Of a stretch of DNA of 64,000 nucleotides, positions 14,676 to 25,397 are shown one piece after another. How positions within the stretch are numbered: position 1 is the stretch's first letter; each line of letters begins with the position of its first letter. Under the pieces are notes generated by a model. That model was not told the origin of the DNA and did no database searches. It saw nothing but the letters and a program-made list of their open reading frames with translations. This stretch comes from Labyrinthula sp. Ha (lineage: Eukaryota > Sar > Bigyra > Labyrinthulida > Labyrinthulaceae): contig JAALGZ010000011.1 of assembly GCA_015227615.1 (NCBI GenBank), forward strand, positions 372,001-436,000. The letters run 5' to 3'. The translations under genes were made by a program, and so were the position numbers.

Positions 14676-17600
14676 CGGTATATTTCAACATTGCCACTAT
14701 CAACAATAACATGCTACTACGATAACATCCTTACATAACCATGGGAATCGATGCTATGAGGAATGACTTATATGTCACATTGTCTCCAACTATCCTATCA
14801 AGATTATATGACATACATATATACTGTTACTAGTATGATCATTAGAGACTGGGCCCGTCAATTCCGGAGAACCCTTCTACAAGGGCAAAAAAACATTGAA
14901 CACACCTAAGCAAAGACTAGGAGTTACGAGACTTAGTTTATATCGTTCGAAAGCTCTCTTTTTGCAGATTATACTTCTTTAACATTTAGTCGAATTTGAA
15001 AATATTAAGAACAATAAATAATAGTGCTTTAGCAACAGAGGAACGGATGATGACTGCAGACAATGAAATCCCACTAACTCGGCTCAAAATTGGCTTCATT
15101 GAAATTCAGATACATATTCAGAAAGATCTTTCAAATTTCTTCCTAACTGCATAAGATGTGATAGGATGTAATATAGTGAATTTCAGGTACAGCACCAAAT
15201 ACTACCAAAAATATTGTTCATTCATTTTAGATTAACCAGAAAACAATGAAGAAAAAGGGTACACCACCTCTGTGAACTGTCAAGATTAGCTATTATATTA
15301 AAGTTACACCTAATAGTAAGCAATAGTGCTTTATTATTTTTGTTGTTACGGGTTGTTCAAAACTTTATCAACGATTTTTTCAAAAATGCAGTATAATGGC
15401 CATATAATCTACAATACCTTTTCAACTCTTCTACAAAGCTCAAAGCATATTGAAAACCGAACTTAGTACTTACTCACATAAAAATTTAGAGTATTAAAAC
15501 AATATAAAGTACAAGAAAGCCATGATTACTGAAAATAACGCATTTAGTACTTGTTAGTTTTTGTCGCAAAATCTTCCTCAAATACAATATTATCACCCAC
15601 AATGTGTTTCACATTTAAAAAACCTTTCCAATCATATGTTTTTTTAAGATATTTGATAAGGATGAGTACTTTAAACTCTAAATAAGTCTAATTTTAAGGG
15701 TCCTATTCACTAAGTTTAAAGATCTCAAAAAAACATACATTCAGACGTAACATCACGAAGAACAACTCTATAGATGATCTAATTCCTCTAAGGCTCTAGA
15801 AATTTACTATACCTAACTTCTGAAACCATTTATGATGATTTTAAATTCTCTAGTTAACTGTAAATTAGCTAAACTTCACTCAGAAATGTCAAATGTTGAA
15901 AATTTCCACATCTGAAAATACCAAATCACTCAATTTTGCTATAATCCCCTAAATTCTTGTACTAACCAGTCCCCGAAAACTAAAAAAAAGACAAGTCCTG
16001 TAATCTTTAATTCTGTTTTTTAGGAAATTTTAAATGTTGTTTTTAAGAAAAGTCGATGTTGGGGTAAAATGCTGTTTTTCTCAACTTCAATCCGTGTAAT
16101 GGCTCAAGAAATACTCGTCTAGAGCCTGAACAGATCTCATCAGGCAAAAAAAACGGATGAATTTAGGTCTATAAACAAGTTTTTTTGAGAATTGGAGTAT
16201 TCTGTATAGATTTCCTAACAATGTATCCTATTTCCAAGATCTCAGAAACTCTGAAAAAGGATACTCTTAAATGTCAAATATTCCTGAATGGGTGATACCA
16301 AGTGACAAAACATCCTGAAAAATGATTGTCACCCATAGGTATCAATGATTTAGGGTTACTACGAGCTTTGTTCGAGGAAGCTTCAAGAGCTTCCCTATTA
16401 ATCTCTGCAATAGTTACTTCGCTTAATTTAACTCTACTCGAAACTCAACTTTAAAATAGCCAAAACCGAAGTTCTCATGAGACAAACATAAAAAAAATAG
16501 ACACTAACCTTATCTAAAACTAATTTCCAGTAATTTAAAGAAGAAAAAAATAAACTTTGAAGCTTTTATTGGTGTTAATTATACAAATATCTGTCATATT
16601 ATTGCAGATTCTTATATAGAAATAAATGTTTTCTTGACTTTTACATATGACAAAATGCTTAAAAACACATATAAATTGACATGAAGAAGATCAATGCAAA
16701 TTAAGAAAGATCTATGTTTTAGTTTGTGAAAAAATTCGTATTGTGATCGTTTTTCTGACGTATTTATTGCAAAAAAATGATGTTTTTGTTTTCCAAAGTT
16801 AAACACCTTCCTCTTCTTTTACTAAAACGTACTTGGTATCATTTTAAAAAGACAAAGGTATAATCTATAATGATCATGTTTATATATATTATAACTCTAA
16901 GTTTAACTTACTTGAAAACTCTCCTACTTTTTGATATTTTCATGTTTCTTCTATAATCAAATAAACTCAACACTACATTACCCTAAACGTAGTAAAACTA
17001 AAAGGCTAAGAAATTGTTAATAGAGCTCCATATTTGCAGAAAACTCAGCGAAGATTGAGCGAGTAGAAGCCTAAATTAATAAAAAGATTGAAGGTATACT
17101 ATGGCTGAAAATAAAGAGTTATTTTACATCAAAGTTATTCTGGAGCACATGAAAAGATGCAGACTTACACAGGCTTTGGAAGTATTTAAGTGAGCATAAG
17201 TTCAGAGAAAGATCTGGTTTTATATACCACTGAAAAGTAAGAAAAGTAAGTGAGCGTGGGGGAGAATCATCTAGACACCTGTTTTATGTTTTCAAGGTTG
17301 CGGAAACTGTTTTTAAGATGTTGGATCAGGAAGATTAAGATCAATCAAGTATTATTAATTAAGTATCACGTTTAGGAAAAACTGAAGCAACCAAGCATTT
17401 CTTACAACATATTAGTAACAGATGTAGAAGGAATGCTTTAGATTCTGGCTGATGAAATCAGAATGAACACTTTCAAGCCGAGAAAGAAAATCTGGGATAA
17501 AAATACTCTCATAGAAGCGTTTTGAGATATTGAAGTAATTAAGTATTAAGAAAAAATAAAGTTTAGGAAGGGTTCTTTGCCCACAGGGTTTCTCACTCCT

Positions 17601-17839
17601 GTAAATAGTTTTGAGTGAATAAAATTAAGTAGTGAAACTATTTTGAGTTGAGTATTTTTATATTCATATATACATCCTTAGGTTCTGATAGAAGTAACAA
17701 TTTTATTGGATTTTTTACTGAAGAATCACAGTACATCTACTCTGCTTAAACAACGAGCTTTAATTTGTGGCTTTAAAGTTTAATTTTCGTCAAATTGCTG
17801 GTCAAAGTATAAAAAAAAGCACAAACTAAGGCTTAAAAC

Positions 17840-17980
17840 TTAAACTTGGTCCAACAGTGCTTCTTCTTGGTCCAGTTTAGCCTTGCACATGTTCTTTTTT
17901 AAGTAGTTCGTCCGTAAAAAGAAATAAACTGTGGCAAAAATGACCAAGAATCCGGCTAAATAAATTAAATTCTCATCCAT
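17840..17980 (-). CDS. Possible 46-residue single-pass membrane protein inside the transposon
   Basis: A clean frame of 46 residues begins at an ATG in the favourable context AACCAATGG and ends in TAA. The N-terminus is short and acidic (MDEN). A hydrophobic segment at about residues 5-22 (LIYLAGFLVIFATVYFFL) is followed at once by a basic stretch (RTNYLKKNMCKAK) and an acidic tail, the usual layout of a small tail- or signal-anchored protein. The frame is richer in G+C than its AT-rich surroundings. It lies just inside the right inverted repeat of the hAT-like element, so it may be element cargo, a captured host gene or a chance frame. I do not recognise the family. Being shorter than usual gene-finder cutoffs, it would normally be missed. 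Confidence 0.42.
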   Translation of the reverse strand: MDENLIYLAGFLVIFATVYFFLRTNYLKKNMCKAKLDQEEALLDQV

Positions 17981-18074
17981 TGGTTTTGTTCAGTTTGTTT
18001 TTTTTTTCTTTAAACATATAAATTCTATAACTGAAAAAACTCAAAACTTGAAAACTCAAAGAAGGTTTGGTAAA

Positions 18075-18239
18075 TGGGTTCTGGGCCATATGGCCAAAAC
18101 TCAAATGATACTCATGAGTTCCTCAAAAAAAACTCAAATATCATTTGAGGAAACTCAAAACTCCAAAAAAAGTATCAAAACTCAAAACTCTTGAGGAACT
18201 CATTTGAGTATCGAGTTTTTTTCTCAAACGACAGCCCTA
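18075..18239 (-). repeat. Right terminal inverted repeat of the hAT-like element
   Basis: Reverse complement of the left end, terminating in ACAGCCCTA on the plus strand. It is very dense in ACTCAAA motifs, more so than the left end, so the two subterminal regions are asymmetric. Confidence 0.8.
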
Positions 18240-18247
18240 CTTGTAAA
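18240..18247. repeat. 8-bp target-site duplication, right copy
   Basis: CTTGTAAA, identical to 14507-14514. Confidence 0.9.
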
Positions 18248-18249
18248 AC

Positions 18250-19900
18250 TTGGAGACTATAGAAACGTATGGAGAAGATTTAATACTTGGCATGTTCAAT
18301 TTAAACAAGACATCAGAAAAAAACACTCAAACTATAAGACTGCAAGAATTTTATGCGCATTTAATCATGATGTGCTCCAGGTTTGGCTTGGAAAGACAGG
18401 ATAAGATGTCAATATTAAGTTCTAGGAAACTTTGAGTCAACACAAATTCAACTCAAGACAGGAAGAGGAAACGTAGATGGATCCATTAATCAATTTAAGG
18501 AAAAAAACAAGCTGTTATGGTTTTCATTCAAGATGTACTTTCCAAGAAGTTTCAGTTTGACCCTTGCAATCAAAATCTAGGCAACAAGATTTACTGTGAA
18601 CAAAGAGAAAGGTCTAAGTTTGACAAATGCAATATACTCGCCATTATGGTTCAACCATAGCACGTAGCATAAGATGCAAATATTAAAACAAGAATATTAT
18701 CTTATGAATACGAGGATATTGAAGTTCTTCTCGTATATATATCGGTCATATGCATGACTGTGGATTCTTCTGATTTGACACGAGTAAGTTGAAAAACAAA
18801 ATCCTTTGACTGAAAACAAGCTTTTTTGAGAAGGCTATATGAAAAAGTTTTATTTCCTGTTTCTGAAGAATTATTTAGAAAAGAACCTGGTTTTGTTGAA
18901 CTGAAGTTTTCTCAAATTGATGATCTACCTCCTTCCTCTTCAGATTTAAACACCTTTTATACAGTATCGTAGAATGCAACTGCTGTTTCTTCTTCAAGCT
19001 GATATTAGGTAAATTTTCATTGAAAGAAAGTGCTTATGAGCTCTACGAGGAATAACTAAAGTTGTGCTCAATTAGCATACCTTTTAGATTTAACAAAGAG
19101 TAGAAAAAGAAGCTTGGAATATGCTGAAAAAATAAAATCTGCGAATGAAGAAGCAAATGTGATGCTCGTAATAGAAAAGAGTCTCAAAGATGAACCATGT
19201 AATTTTACAGGAATTGCAAGTTGTTATATTGTGGCACAGTTTAATGTTGAAATGTTCAGCAATACATACAACCAGAAGATGCAATGGATACGTTCAGCAG
19301 GAAAAATGTTATTTTCAAGGTTCTAAGAAATGATAAAGAAGTTGATGTGGAAGTTCTAACACGAAACTTGAGATTTATGGATATTTCTAATGCTATTTAT
19401 CAACCTCTGCACAACTTCACACACATAGGAAACACAACTTGAAGTGTGGATAAAACTTGGTTTCCTTCTGATGTTTTCATAAGAGATGATTTTAAGGGTG
19501 GCTGAAAACATAAGATCGTGCTTGAGAAAATAGATTTTTGGACTGCTATAACTGGTTCAGTAGTTGAGCACCAATCTACAGGTGAAATAAGAAAAATACG
19601 AAGAGATATGATCTCTGAGTATATTCCTAACTTCCACGAAAAGGGGTTGAGAAAATCTTAGTTTTCAGGGATCTTGTTAAAGTTAGTGTTGATATACTTT
19701 ATAGTAATGAAAGGATTTGAACCACTTCAAAATTCTTGTTTCCTGGGAATTATCGTTCTCAAAAAACTTGGACTTGTTGAAAAAAATACCGCATCTATTT
19801 GGAATACAATAGTCGAAATATCTATTACCTTGTAAAAAGTAGCAGCTGTTCCAGCAAGCATTATTTATATTGACTATGCAATGAATATAGTATTATTTCA
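18250..19900 (+). pseudogene. Decayed Argonaute-like gene (MID and PIWI remnants)
   Basis: Conceptual translation in three frames gives Argonaute-like blocks in the correct order. Around 19140-19320 a MID-like stretch contains GIASCYIVAQ followed by a Tyr-Asn rich helix, as in the GI.SQC motif of Argonautes. Around 19527-19650 comes AITGSVVEH and then RRDMISEYIPNFHEKG, matching the PIWI stretch before the second catalytic region. At 19650-19718 comes EKILVFRDLVKVSVDILY, matching the PIWI hallmark (I..FRDGVS.GQF..VL). At about 19838-19885 comes VPASIIYIDYA, matching the C-terminal VSIPAP.YYA block. Stops and frame changes throughout make it non-coding. It begins directly right of the hAT-like element, so the transposon landed in or beside it. 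Argonautes load small RNAs for silencing; whether an intact copy exists elsewhere cannot be seen here. Alternative: coincidental similarity, unlikely given four ordered blocks. Confidence 0.6.
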
Positions 19901-20769
19901 ATATATACCTTTAGAGGTTAACAACTTTCAACTGGGAAGTTTGGTATCTCCTGTATTGCGAAATCTGGCCCATAAATAGATAGAATTGAAGAAGATTTGT
20001 TTTTCATTGCTGAAAAATCCAGCTGAGAGATTTCACTGCAGAAAGCTTCTATACAAGATTTATAGGATGTAATACCAATAAAAGAAATAAGGTTTGGACT
20101 TGATTGTGCTTTTGCATTACTTTTAATGTATCCATCGCCAAAAAAAGTTTCAAGTAGATTTTCTCTCTTTCCTTTTCACAGGAAATCGAACAAGTACAAT
20201 GGTGATTTATTAGACCAGGACTTATATCTGAATGAATCCAAAGAGGTAGTTGCTGTATGGTTAAAGGACTCAAATCTAAGAATCTGTAAACGAAATAAAA
20301 TGTTGCATAGTTGAAGAACATAAAGAAAAATTCCAAGAGGAAGGAAAAATCTTCAATTCAAAATTAGATTTAGTACATTTCAGGAGGCAACATCATCTTT
20401 TGGTTTACATTTTATGTGGACGGAAAAGCTGCTGAAAAGGGTTTTATATTTAATCGAAAATTGTTACAAGCTGGAAGAAGACTGGCTTGTGAAGACGTAC
20501 ATGAAAAATAATAAAAAAATGATATTGTACTAGCTTTAAACCGGAAACCTTTTCCAAGTGAAATATTAAATTACTATGATTCTTGATAGGCATAGGCTAC
20601 AACTGACAGTTTTCAGTGAAGGGGAAATGCTTGAGGTTTCAGTGTTAACCCTTTTCTGTTGAGAATGTAGAATTGTTCTTATAGAAAATATTTTTTATAT
20701 TAAAGTCTGATTGGTACTCTTACTTGTATTTAAGTACTAGAAGTACTAAGTCAGAATACTCTGTATACC
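19901..20769 (+). other. Further decayed coding-like sequence
   Basis: Stop-interrupted stretches read as plausible protein on the plus strand, for example 20126-20314. I cannot place them in the Argonaute fold or any other family. They may be the remains of a second gene or element. Confidence 0.3.
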
Positions 20770-20909
20770 AACCTACTCAAGCTACCTAACTCAGAACAAA
20801 CAACTCAAACTTCCTAACTCAGCACAAACAACTCAAGCTACTCAACTCAGCACAAACAGCTCAAGCTACCCAACTCAGCACAAATAACTCAAGCTACCCA
20901 ACTCGGCAC
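20770..20909 (+). repeat. Minisatellite, five copies of a 28-bp unit
   Basis: Five head-to-tail units start at 20770, 20798, 20826, 20854 and 20882. The unit core is CTCAAGCTACCCAACTCAGC, and all copies share CTCAA and the closing AACTC-GCAC or a close variant. The units are contiguous with no unique spacers. Since 28 is not a multiple of three, it would not encode a constant peptide repeat. Confidence 0.92.
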
Positions 20910-23137
20910 ATAACTTTAACATTTTCATCTCAACAATATTGGTTACCAATTTAGTTCACCTGGCTCGTGTTACTATTGGAGAGCTTCCTGATTATATTAA
21001 TTTTTACTCTAAGGCTCATGTAATTGAGAAAGGGGAGGTTTATTATAACAACTGAAACTACTTAAAGAGCTATATTCAAAGCTGTGAATAACGAACTTTC
21101 TTTGCTAAATAAACTAGTTGAAGCTCTGAAAAGGTATACTCATTACGAGTTCATCCTCTTGGAGTCGAAAACTGTTGGAAGTCCCGTGAAATGCAGGTAG
21201 AAGAAGCGACTGACTAAAAAACTCTGATAGTGCAAAGGTATATAAGGACAAATTTATGCTGCTGCTTCATCTATCAATATGAGGGCAAGTGAGTTTTTCA
21301 TTTTCTCTTTCCCCGTGGGTACCAGGCACTTCAGTCATCTGTCTGTAGAGATTTTATACTTAGTACACTCCAGAATCTAATAGAACGTTTGCTCTGAACT
21401 TGTAAAGTGACACCCTAGTGTAGTTATTATAAATTAAGTTTTTCATATTTTTTGTGAATATGTGGTTACTATATTTTTTTTCTTAAAGTGGGTTTATTCG
21501 GCTGAATATCAAGGTTCTACATTTATCAAGCATAACAAGAAATAAAGTTTGTGTTTAAATAGACTAGGACACTTTTGCGATGCTCTAGAAGGAAAACTTT
21601 TAAGATTATGTTGCTCCACTTTATTTCAAAGTTTGAAAAATAATACTTATAAACCTAGTAAGCTAAAATGTACTGCTTTCACGTGCATATAAACTTACGT
21701 GTTAAAGGGTTAGGTAATATGAAAAGAGCTGATTTCTTTACAAAAGTACTCTTACAAGTGAAACAATGGTTGTGCAAAAAAAATGTATGCTGCTTAAATA
21801 AACATAATATTTCCTTAGAGCATGTAAATCATTCGTTTTGGGAGCTTGCAGGTTTCAAATATATCGTTTTGTTCTCATTACTTCGTTTAGAAACTATATT
21901 CCCCAGGCAAGTCTCTTGACAATCTATCTAAGAATCCAACTTGGCTCTGAACCAGCTTTCCTTAAGTGCATGCTCTTTAGGTACGGTCTCTCAGTATTTT
22001 ATCAAGGAATATTTATCTGTAGTTTTTTTATACCTGCTTCTTAAGATCAAGTTGATATATTGAGTACACATAAACTCCAAACTGTCCAACAAATCAGAAC
22101 TAATATTATTGCGCACAGGTTAAGTTATGCTCGCAAGATGGACTCAAATTCTGGAATGATGCTACAATGTTTGGGTTTGCAATAAAATAGTTTTACATAA
22201 TTGCAGCTACTGATATCATTGTTCCTCTTCAAACAATCATAGAGCCCAACCTTGAGAGCCTACTTTGTAAGATCACGCATATATATAACTCTGTTTAAGA
22301 AAAATTTTATTCAGTATTTTTCTAGTTGAGCGTCTTAATTATTTGCAGTTGCAGTAGCTGAAAATAATAATTTTTACCTCCAAGCGGCAACTATTCCAGC
22401 AGATCAAGTTCAAGAAATCTAGATATATTTGTCTACTAAGAATTCTAAACAACATCGAAAGCGTTGCTTAGTCTGATAGCCGCTTAGCAAATAGTTTAAT
22501 ATTGTTTTCAGCAGAAAAGATGGAATATCAAACAATTACAACACATGTCAAGTGTCATACTTATTAGCTCATATAATCTAGCCAAAGTTTGGCTTCTTTA
22601 GGTAATAATTGCAAATAATAAAACAATTTATTTGTCATAGAGTAACAACTACTCATACCTTGAATTATCCCCTGCTACACTATTTAGCTTGACTCTATTT
22701 GTTATGGCAATTGTCTAGTCTGTTTGCTTTGGATGGATAATAAGTGAATATGAGACCCTCCTGGGTTTTGTTCATACCAATATTTTGCTTATAGTCTAGC
22801 GCAAGGTTTCAGTTTATGAACTATGCTATAACATGATATTGATCTTGATTTTATCTATATTTTTCCGCCATGGTAAGTTAAACACAGCCCATAGAAGTTT
22901 CCTATGGTAATAGATACACTTGCACTTTATCTGTGTTCCACACTAAGATGTTCCTAATAGTAAAGGCATTATTGATATAGAAATAACATAATAACGTAGT
23001 ATACTTTAAAATTATTTTTCTTAAACCACTCTCAATACGTATAACACATGTCTATGCCCATTTATGTTTACTTCTTTGCTTTTCTCTTTCCACTCTTCGA
23101 TTACCAGTTCAAAACAAAACAAACAAAACAAAGAAGG
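20910..23137. other. Spacer, mostly featureless
   Basis: A coding-like plus-strand stretch at about 20935-21045 (LVHLARVTIGELPDYINFY) follows the minisatellite and ends in stops; it may be the tail of a dead gene. The remainder up to the AhpD-like gene shows nothing I can support. Just before that gene there is a CAAAACAAAAC-type leader typical of a 5' untranslated region. Confidence 0.4.
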
Positions 23138-24451
23138 ATGGTAGAAGAATCAAAAAAAGAGAATCAAGATGTAACTCAGAGCGACGAGAAATTTGGTCCT
23201 TTGTTTCATATCCTAAAAGACGGTACTTCAGAGTTTTCTGCTTTTGAGAAGAAGTATTCTAGTGAACTCGTTCTTACTAAACGAATTCTAGGAGCAGCAG
23301 CTGAGAACGTCTACCCAATCTACGCTCTGCATGAAAAAACATATTTTCTTTACATGTACTTTGTACCTCGCTTCATGAATCTTCCAGCAACTGATCTCGC
23401 AGGTATTGGGTTGTCAAAGGCACTTCCTCCTGTAGTTCGCTCTGCATGTACCTATGCGGCGAGTAAGGATTTCAACTGTCGTTACTGCACAGCGCACTGT
23501 TGTTCATTAGGAAATATATTTGCAGGAGCTAGAGTACAAGAAGGAGTTACACCAGATAAGATTGATCCAAAGTTGACAGATGTAGCTGTGGATTTAGTTC
23601 GTAAAGCAAATTACGTGCCCTCAACTGTAACCAAAGAAGATGTCAACAAAGCTATCGAAAAGTATGAAACAAGAGGAAATGTAATTCAAATTGCTACTTT
23701 TGCTGCCTCACTTGGATGGATGAACTATTTTCAAAGAATAATGGGCGCTGAGGCGGAACAGTTCTTTCTAAATGGAGGAAAAAAGAAACAACCTGGATTT
23801 TTTAGCAACTTATTTTCTATTATGAAAGTCCTTAACGGTTATAGAAATTATAAGAAGAAAGAAGAAACCTATTTTGAAAAGTTTCCGTTGAAAAACATGT
23901 TGTACAAAGATCAACAAGAATATATTGAAAAAATGTTTGGTTTTGTACCTTTGTGGTTTGAAAATATGCATATTCTGGGTAGAGAGGCACTAAGTTTGTT
24001 TCTTGAGGAAAACTTATTAAAGGGTACATCAGGAGGAACATTTTCAAGTTTGACTAGAGTGAAGCTATTTTATTTATTCACCTCCTTAACTGGAGATGAA
24101 TATTTAAATGATTGTGCAGCTATGATGGCTAAAAAAATTCATGACGCAAACTTGAGAAAGGAGCTTGTGTTCACTGAAGATGAAAAAGTTTTGAAGATAC
24201 TAGTAGAGAAATCATATACAATGCCACACGATGAGTTAGACAAAGAAACATCTTTGCAATTTGAAGAAGTTTGCAAGAAGGATAGAAGTGAGATGGTTCA
24301 AATTATTTCAACCATTGGGTTTTTCTGGGTATTAAGAAGAATTTCAAATATAGTAAGTTTAATGGACGTAATGAGAAGTGGAAAAGTATCTGTTACTTCT
24401 GAACAACATATGAAAGAAGTGAAGAATATTATTAAAGGCGAGTTAGCTTAA
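23138..24451 (+). CDS. AhpD-like (carboxymuconolactone decarboxylase family) protein
   Basis: A 437-residue intronless protein. An AhpD-like helical region near residues 70-150 carries the redox motif CRYCTAHCC (C114, C117, H120 from this start). AhpD-type proteins reduce peroxides or disulfide partners through a CxxC pair; many carry a His four residues after the second Cys, and here that place is Cys121, while His sits at +3. Chemistry is therefore uncertain. The C-terminal half is mostly helical and matches a second, cysteine-free domain, as in long eukaryotic members. I start at the second in-frame cluster of Met because the preceding bases (CAAAACAAAC...) look like untranslated leader. 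An upstream ATG at 23048 would add 30 residues with a hydrophobic stretch and could act as a targeting anchor. It faces the minus-strand mitochondrial gene with only 18 nt between stop codons, so their transcripts must overlap at the 3' ends. Confidence 0.85.
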   Translation: MVEESKKENQDVTQSDEKFGPLFHILKDGTSEFSAFEKKYSSELVLTKRILGAAAENVYPIYALHEKTYFLYMYFVPRFMNLPATDLAGIGLSKALPPVVRSACTYAASKDFNCRYCTAHCCSLGNIFAGARVQEGVTPDKIDPKLTDVAVDLVRKANYVPSTVTKEDVNKAIEKYETRGNVIQIATFAASLGWMNYFQRIMGAEAEQFFLNGGKKKQPGFFSNLFSIMKVLNGYRNYKKKEETYFEKFPLKNMLYKDQQEYIEKMFGFVPLWFENMHILGREALSLFLEENLLKGTSGGTFSSLTRVKLFYLFTSLTGDEYLNDCAAMMAKKIHDANLRKELVFTEDEKVLKILVEKSYTMPHDELDKETSLQFEEVCKKDRSEMVQIISTIGFFWVLRRISNIVSLMDVMRSGKVSVTSEQHMKEVKNIIKGELA

Positions 24452-24469
24452 GTATTACTAAAGTGAAGT

Positions 24470-25397
24470 TTATTTATCCCATTGATCTGTAGCAGCAAAA
24501 TCTGTCAAAATATTTCTATCATATTGAGGATATCGCTAAAAAACTTATAAAAACAAAATAAAATACTTTAACCAATCTTCTTGCTCTGTAAAGAACAACA
24601 AAATCTGCATAAGGCTTAAGCCCTATGTGATGCATCTGTGCCCTCATAAATTGAAGTCCAAGAAGAAAGAAAGTCATAGTTCCAATCAAAGGTTCCATCC
24701 ACTCCCAGGAAAGTTTTCCTACTAACCATATTGTATCCAACTCATCTGGAGCTGGAAGTTCATCTGCGGGATATTTGACAATATTCTCAGCAAACCAAAG
24801 AACACATTCTTTTTGAAAAACTAAAGGAACACTTACTAAGGAAGATGTCAATCCAATCATAACCCCTGAGAGATCAGATAAGAAATAAAACTTACCTATT
24901 CTATATGGAAATAAGGTTAACCAACCCCATTGGTCATTGAACTGGTTGATTTGCTCAAGTTTCATATGCGCATCTTGCCAAGAAACATTATCTACTCGCA
25001 TGATTTCTCTAATCAATCTATTGATGAAGAAAAATAAATTTGTCTACCTTTCCCTTCTAGCTCCATGTTCTCCTAGAACAGCCAGCATGAACACCATTTT
25101 ATTATCACAGTTTCTAAACTTTCGGGGCATTTCAATAACATCTTTTGGAAGTGGTATCCTATCCAATCCCTTAGCAAGGTCCATGTCGTTTCGTGAAACT
25201 TTATTTTTCTTCTTTTTGTCTGTGGAGAAGGATCTGCTGTTTGGGAAAGGACTAGGCCGCTCGTTGAACGCGAGTGAGAAAGGAAAAAAATTGTATCTTG
25301 GATGGAATGACGAAAATTTGGATGAACATTTACGTTGTGAAATCAAATTTCCTTTGTGAAGTAGGTTTAACCCAAATCTCCTAGCATTATTAAACAT
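24470..25397 (-). CDS. Mitochondrial inner-membrane protein of unknown function, three exons
   Basis: Three exons, 25397-25048, 25017-24567 and 24535-24470, give 288 residues. The introns are 30 nt (25018-25047) and 31 nt (24536-24566). Both start GTA and end TAG, and splicing restores one clean frame ending RYPQYDRN...QWDK. The first 60 residues are basic, Ser/Phe-rich and poor in acidic residues, ending in RSFST, a classic mitochondrial presequence. The mature part has the motif GEHGARRERLI, an INQFNDQWGW stretch and two hydrophobic segments (about residues 165-190 and 225-245) separated by an acidic PADELPAPDELD loop. A long C-terminal helix is rich in Arg. I recall similar uncharacterised mitochondrial proteins in alveolates and stramenopiles but cannot verify that here. 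The gene is tail-to-tail with the AhpD-like gene. Function unknown. Confidence 0.85.
24536..24566 (-). other. Ultra-short intron, 31 nt
   Basis: On the minus strand it begins GTATTTTATT and ends TTTTTTAG. Removing it joins ...RRLVK to RYPQYDRN and moves the stop codon to 24470-24472. Without splicing the frame ends at once in a hydrophobic, unlikely tail. Confidence 0.85.
25018..25047 (-). other. Ultra-short intron, 30 nt
   Basis: On the minus strand it begins GTAGACAAAT and ends CATCAATAG. It carries an in-frame stop (the TAG of the donor). Removal joins ARRER to LIREIMRV with an AG/A codon split. Confidence 0.87.

Larger units (their letters stand above)
14515..18239. mobile_element. hAT-like DNA transposon, 3725 bp
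   Basis: The ends are TAGGGCTGCCGTTTAA on the left and, read inward on the other strand, TAGGGCTGTCGTTTGA on the right. They form inverted repeats about 150-160 bp long. Deeper matching blocks include GAGGAACTCATGAG and ATATGGCCCA. The subterminal zones are full of CTCAAA/TTTGAG motifs, as hAT transposases often require. It is flanked by the perfect 8-bp duplication CTTGTAAA. The TAGGG terminus and 8-bp duplication place it nearest hAT; this is inferred from known family rules because no transposase could be recognised inside. Short broken frames occur at about 17100-17550 (plus) and 16612-16806 (minus). One clean small frame lies at 17840-17980. The inverted repeats have diverged clearly, so the insertion looks old or non-autonomous. 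Confidence 0.88.

Noticed and set aside
20770-20909. Possible CRISPR-like array
   Set aside because: The 28-bp units are directly contiguous with no spacers, and the window is eukaryotic; it is an ordinary minisatellite.
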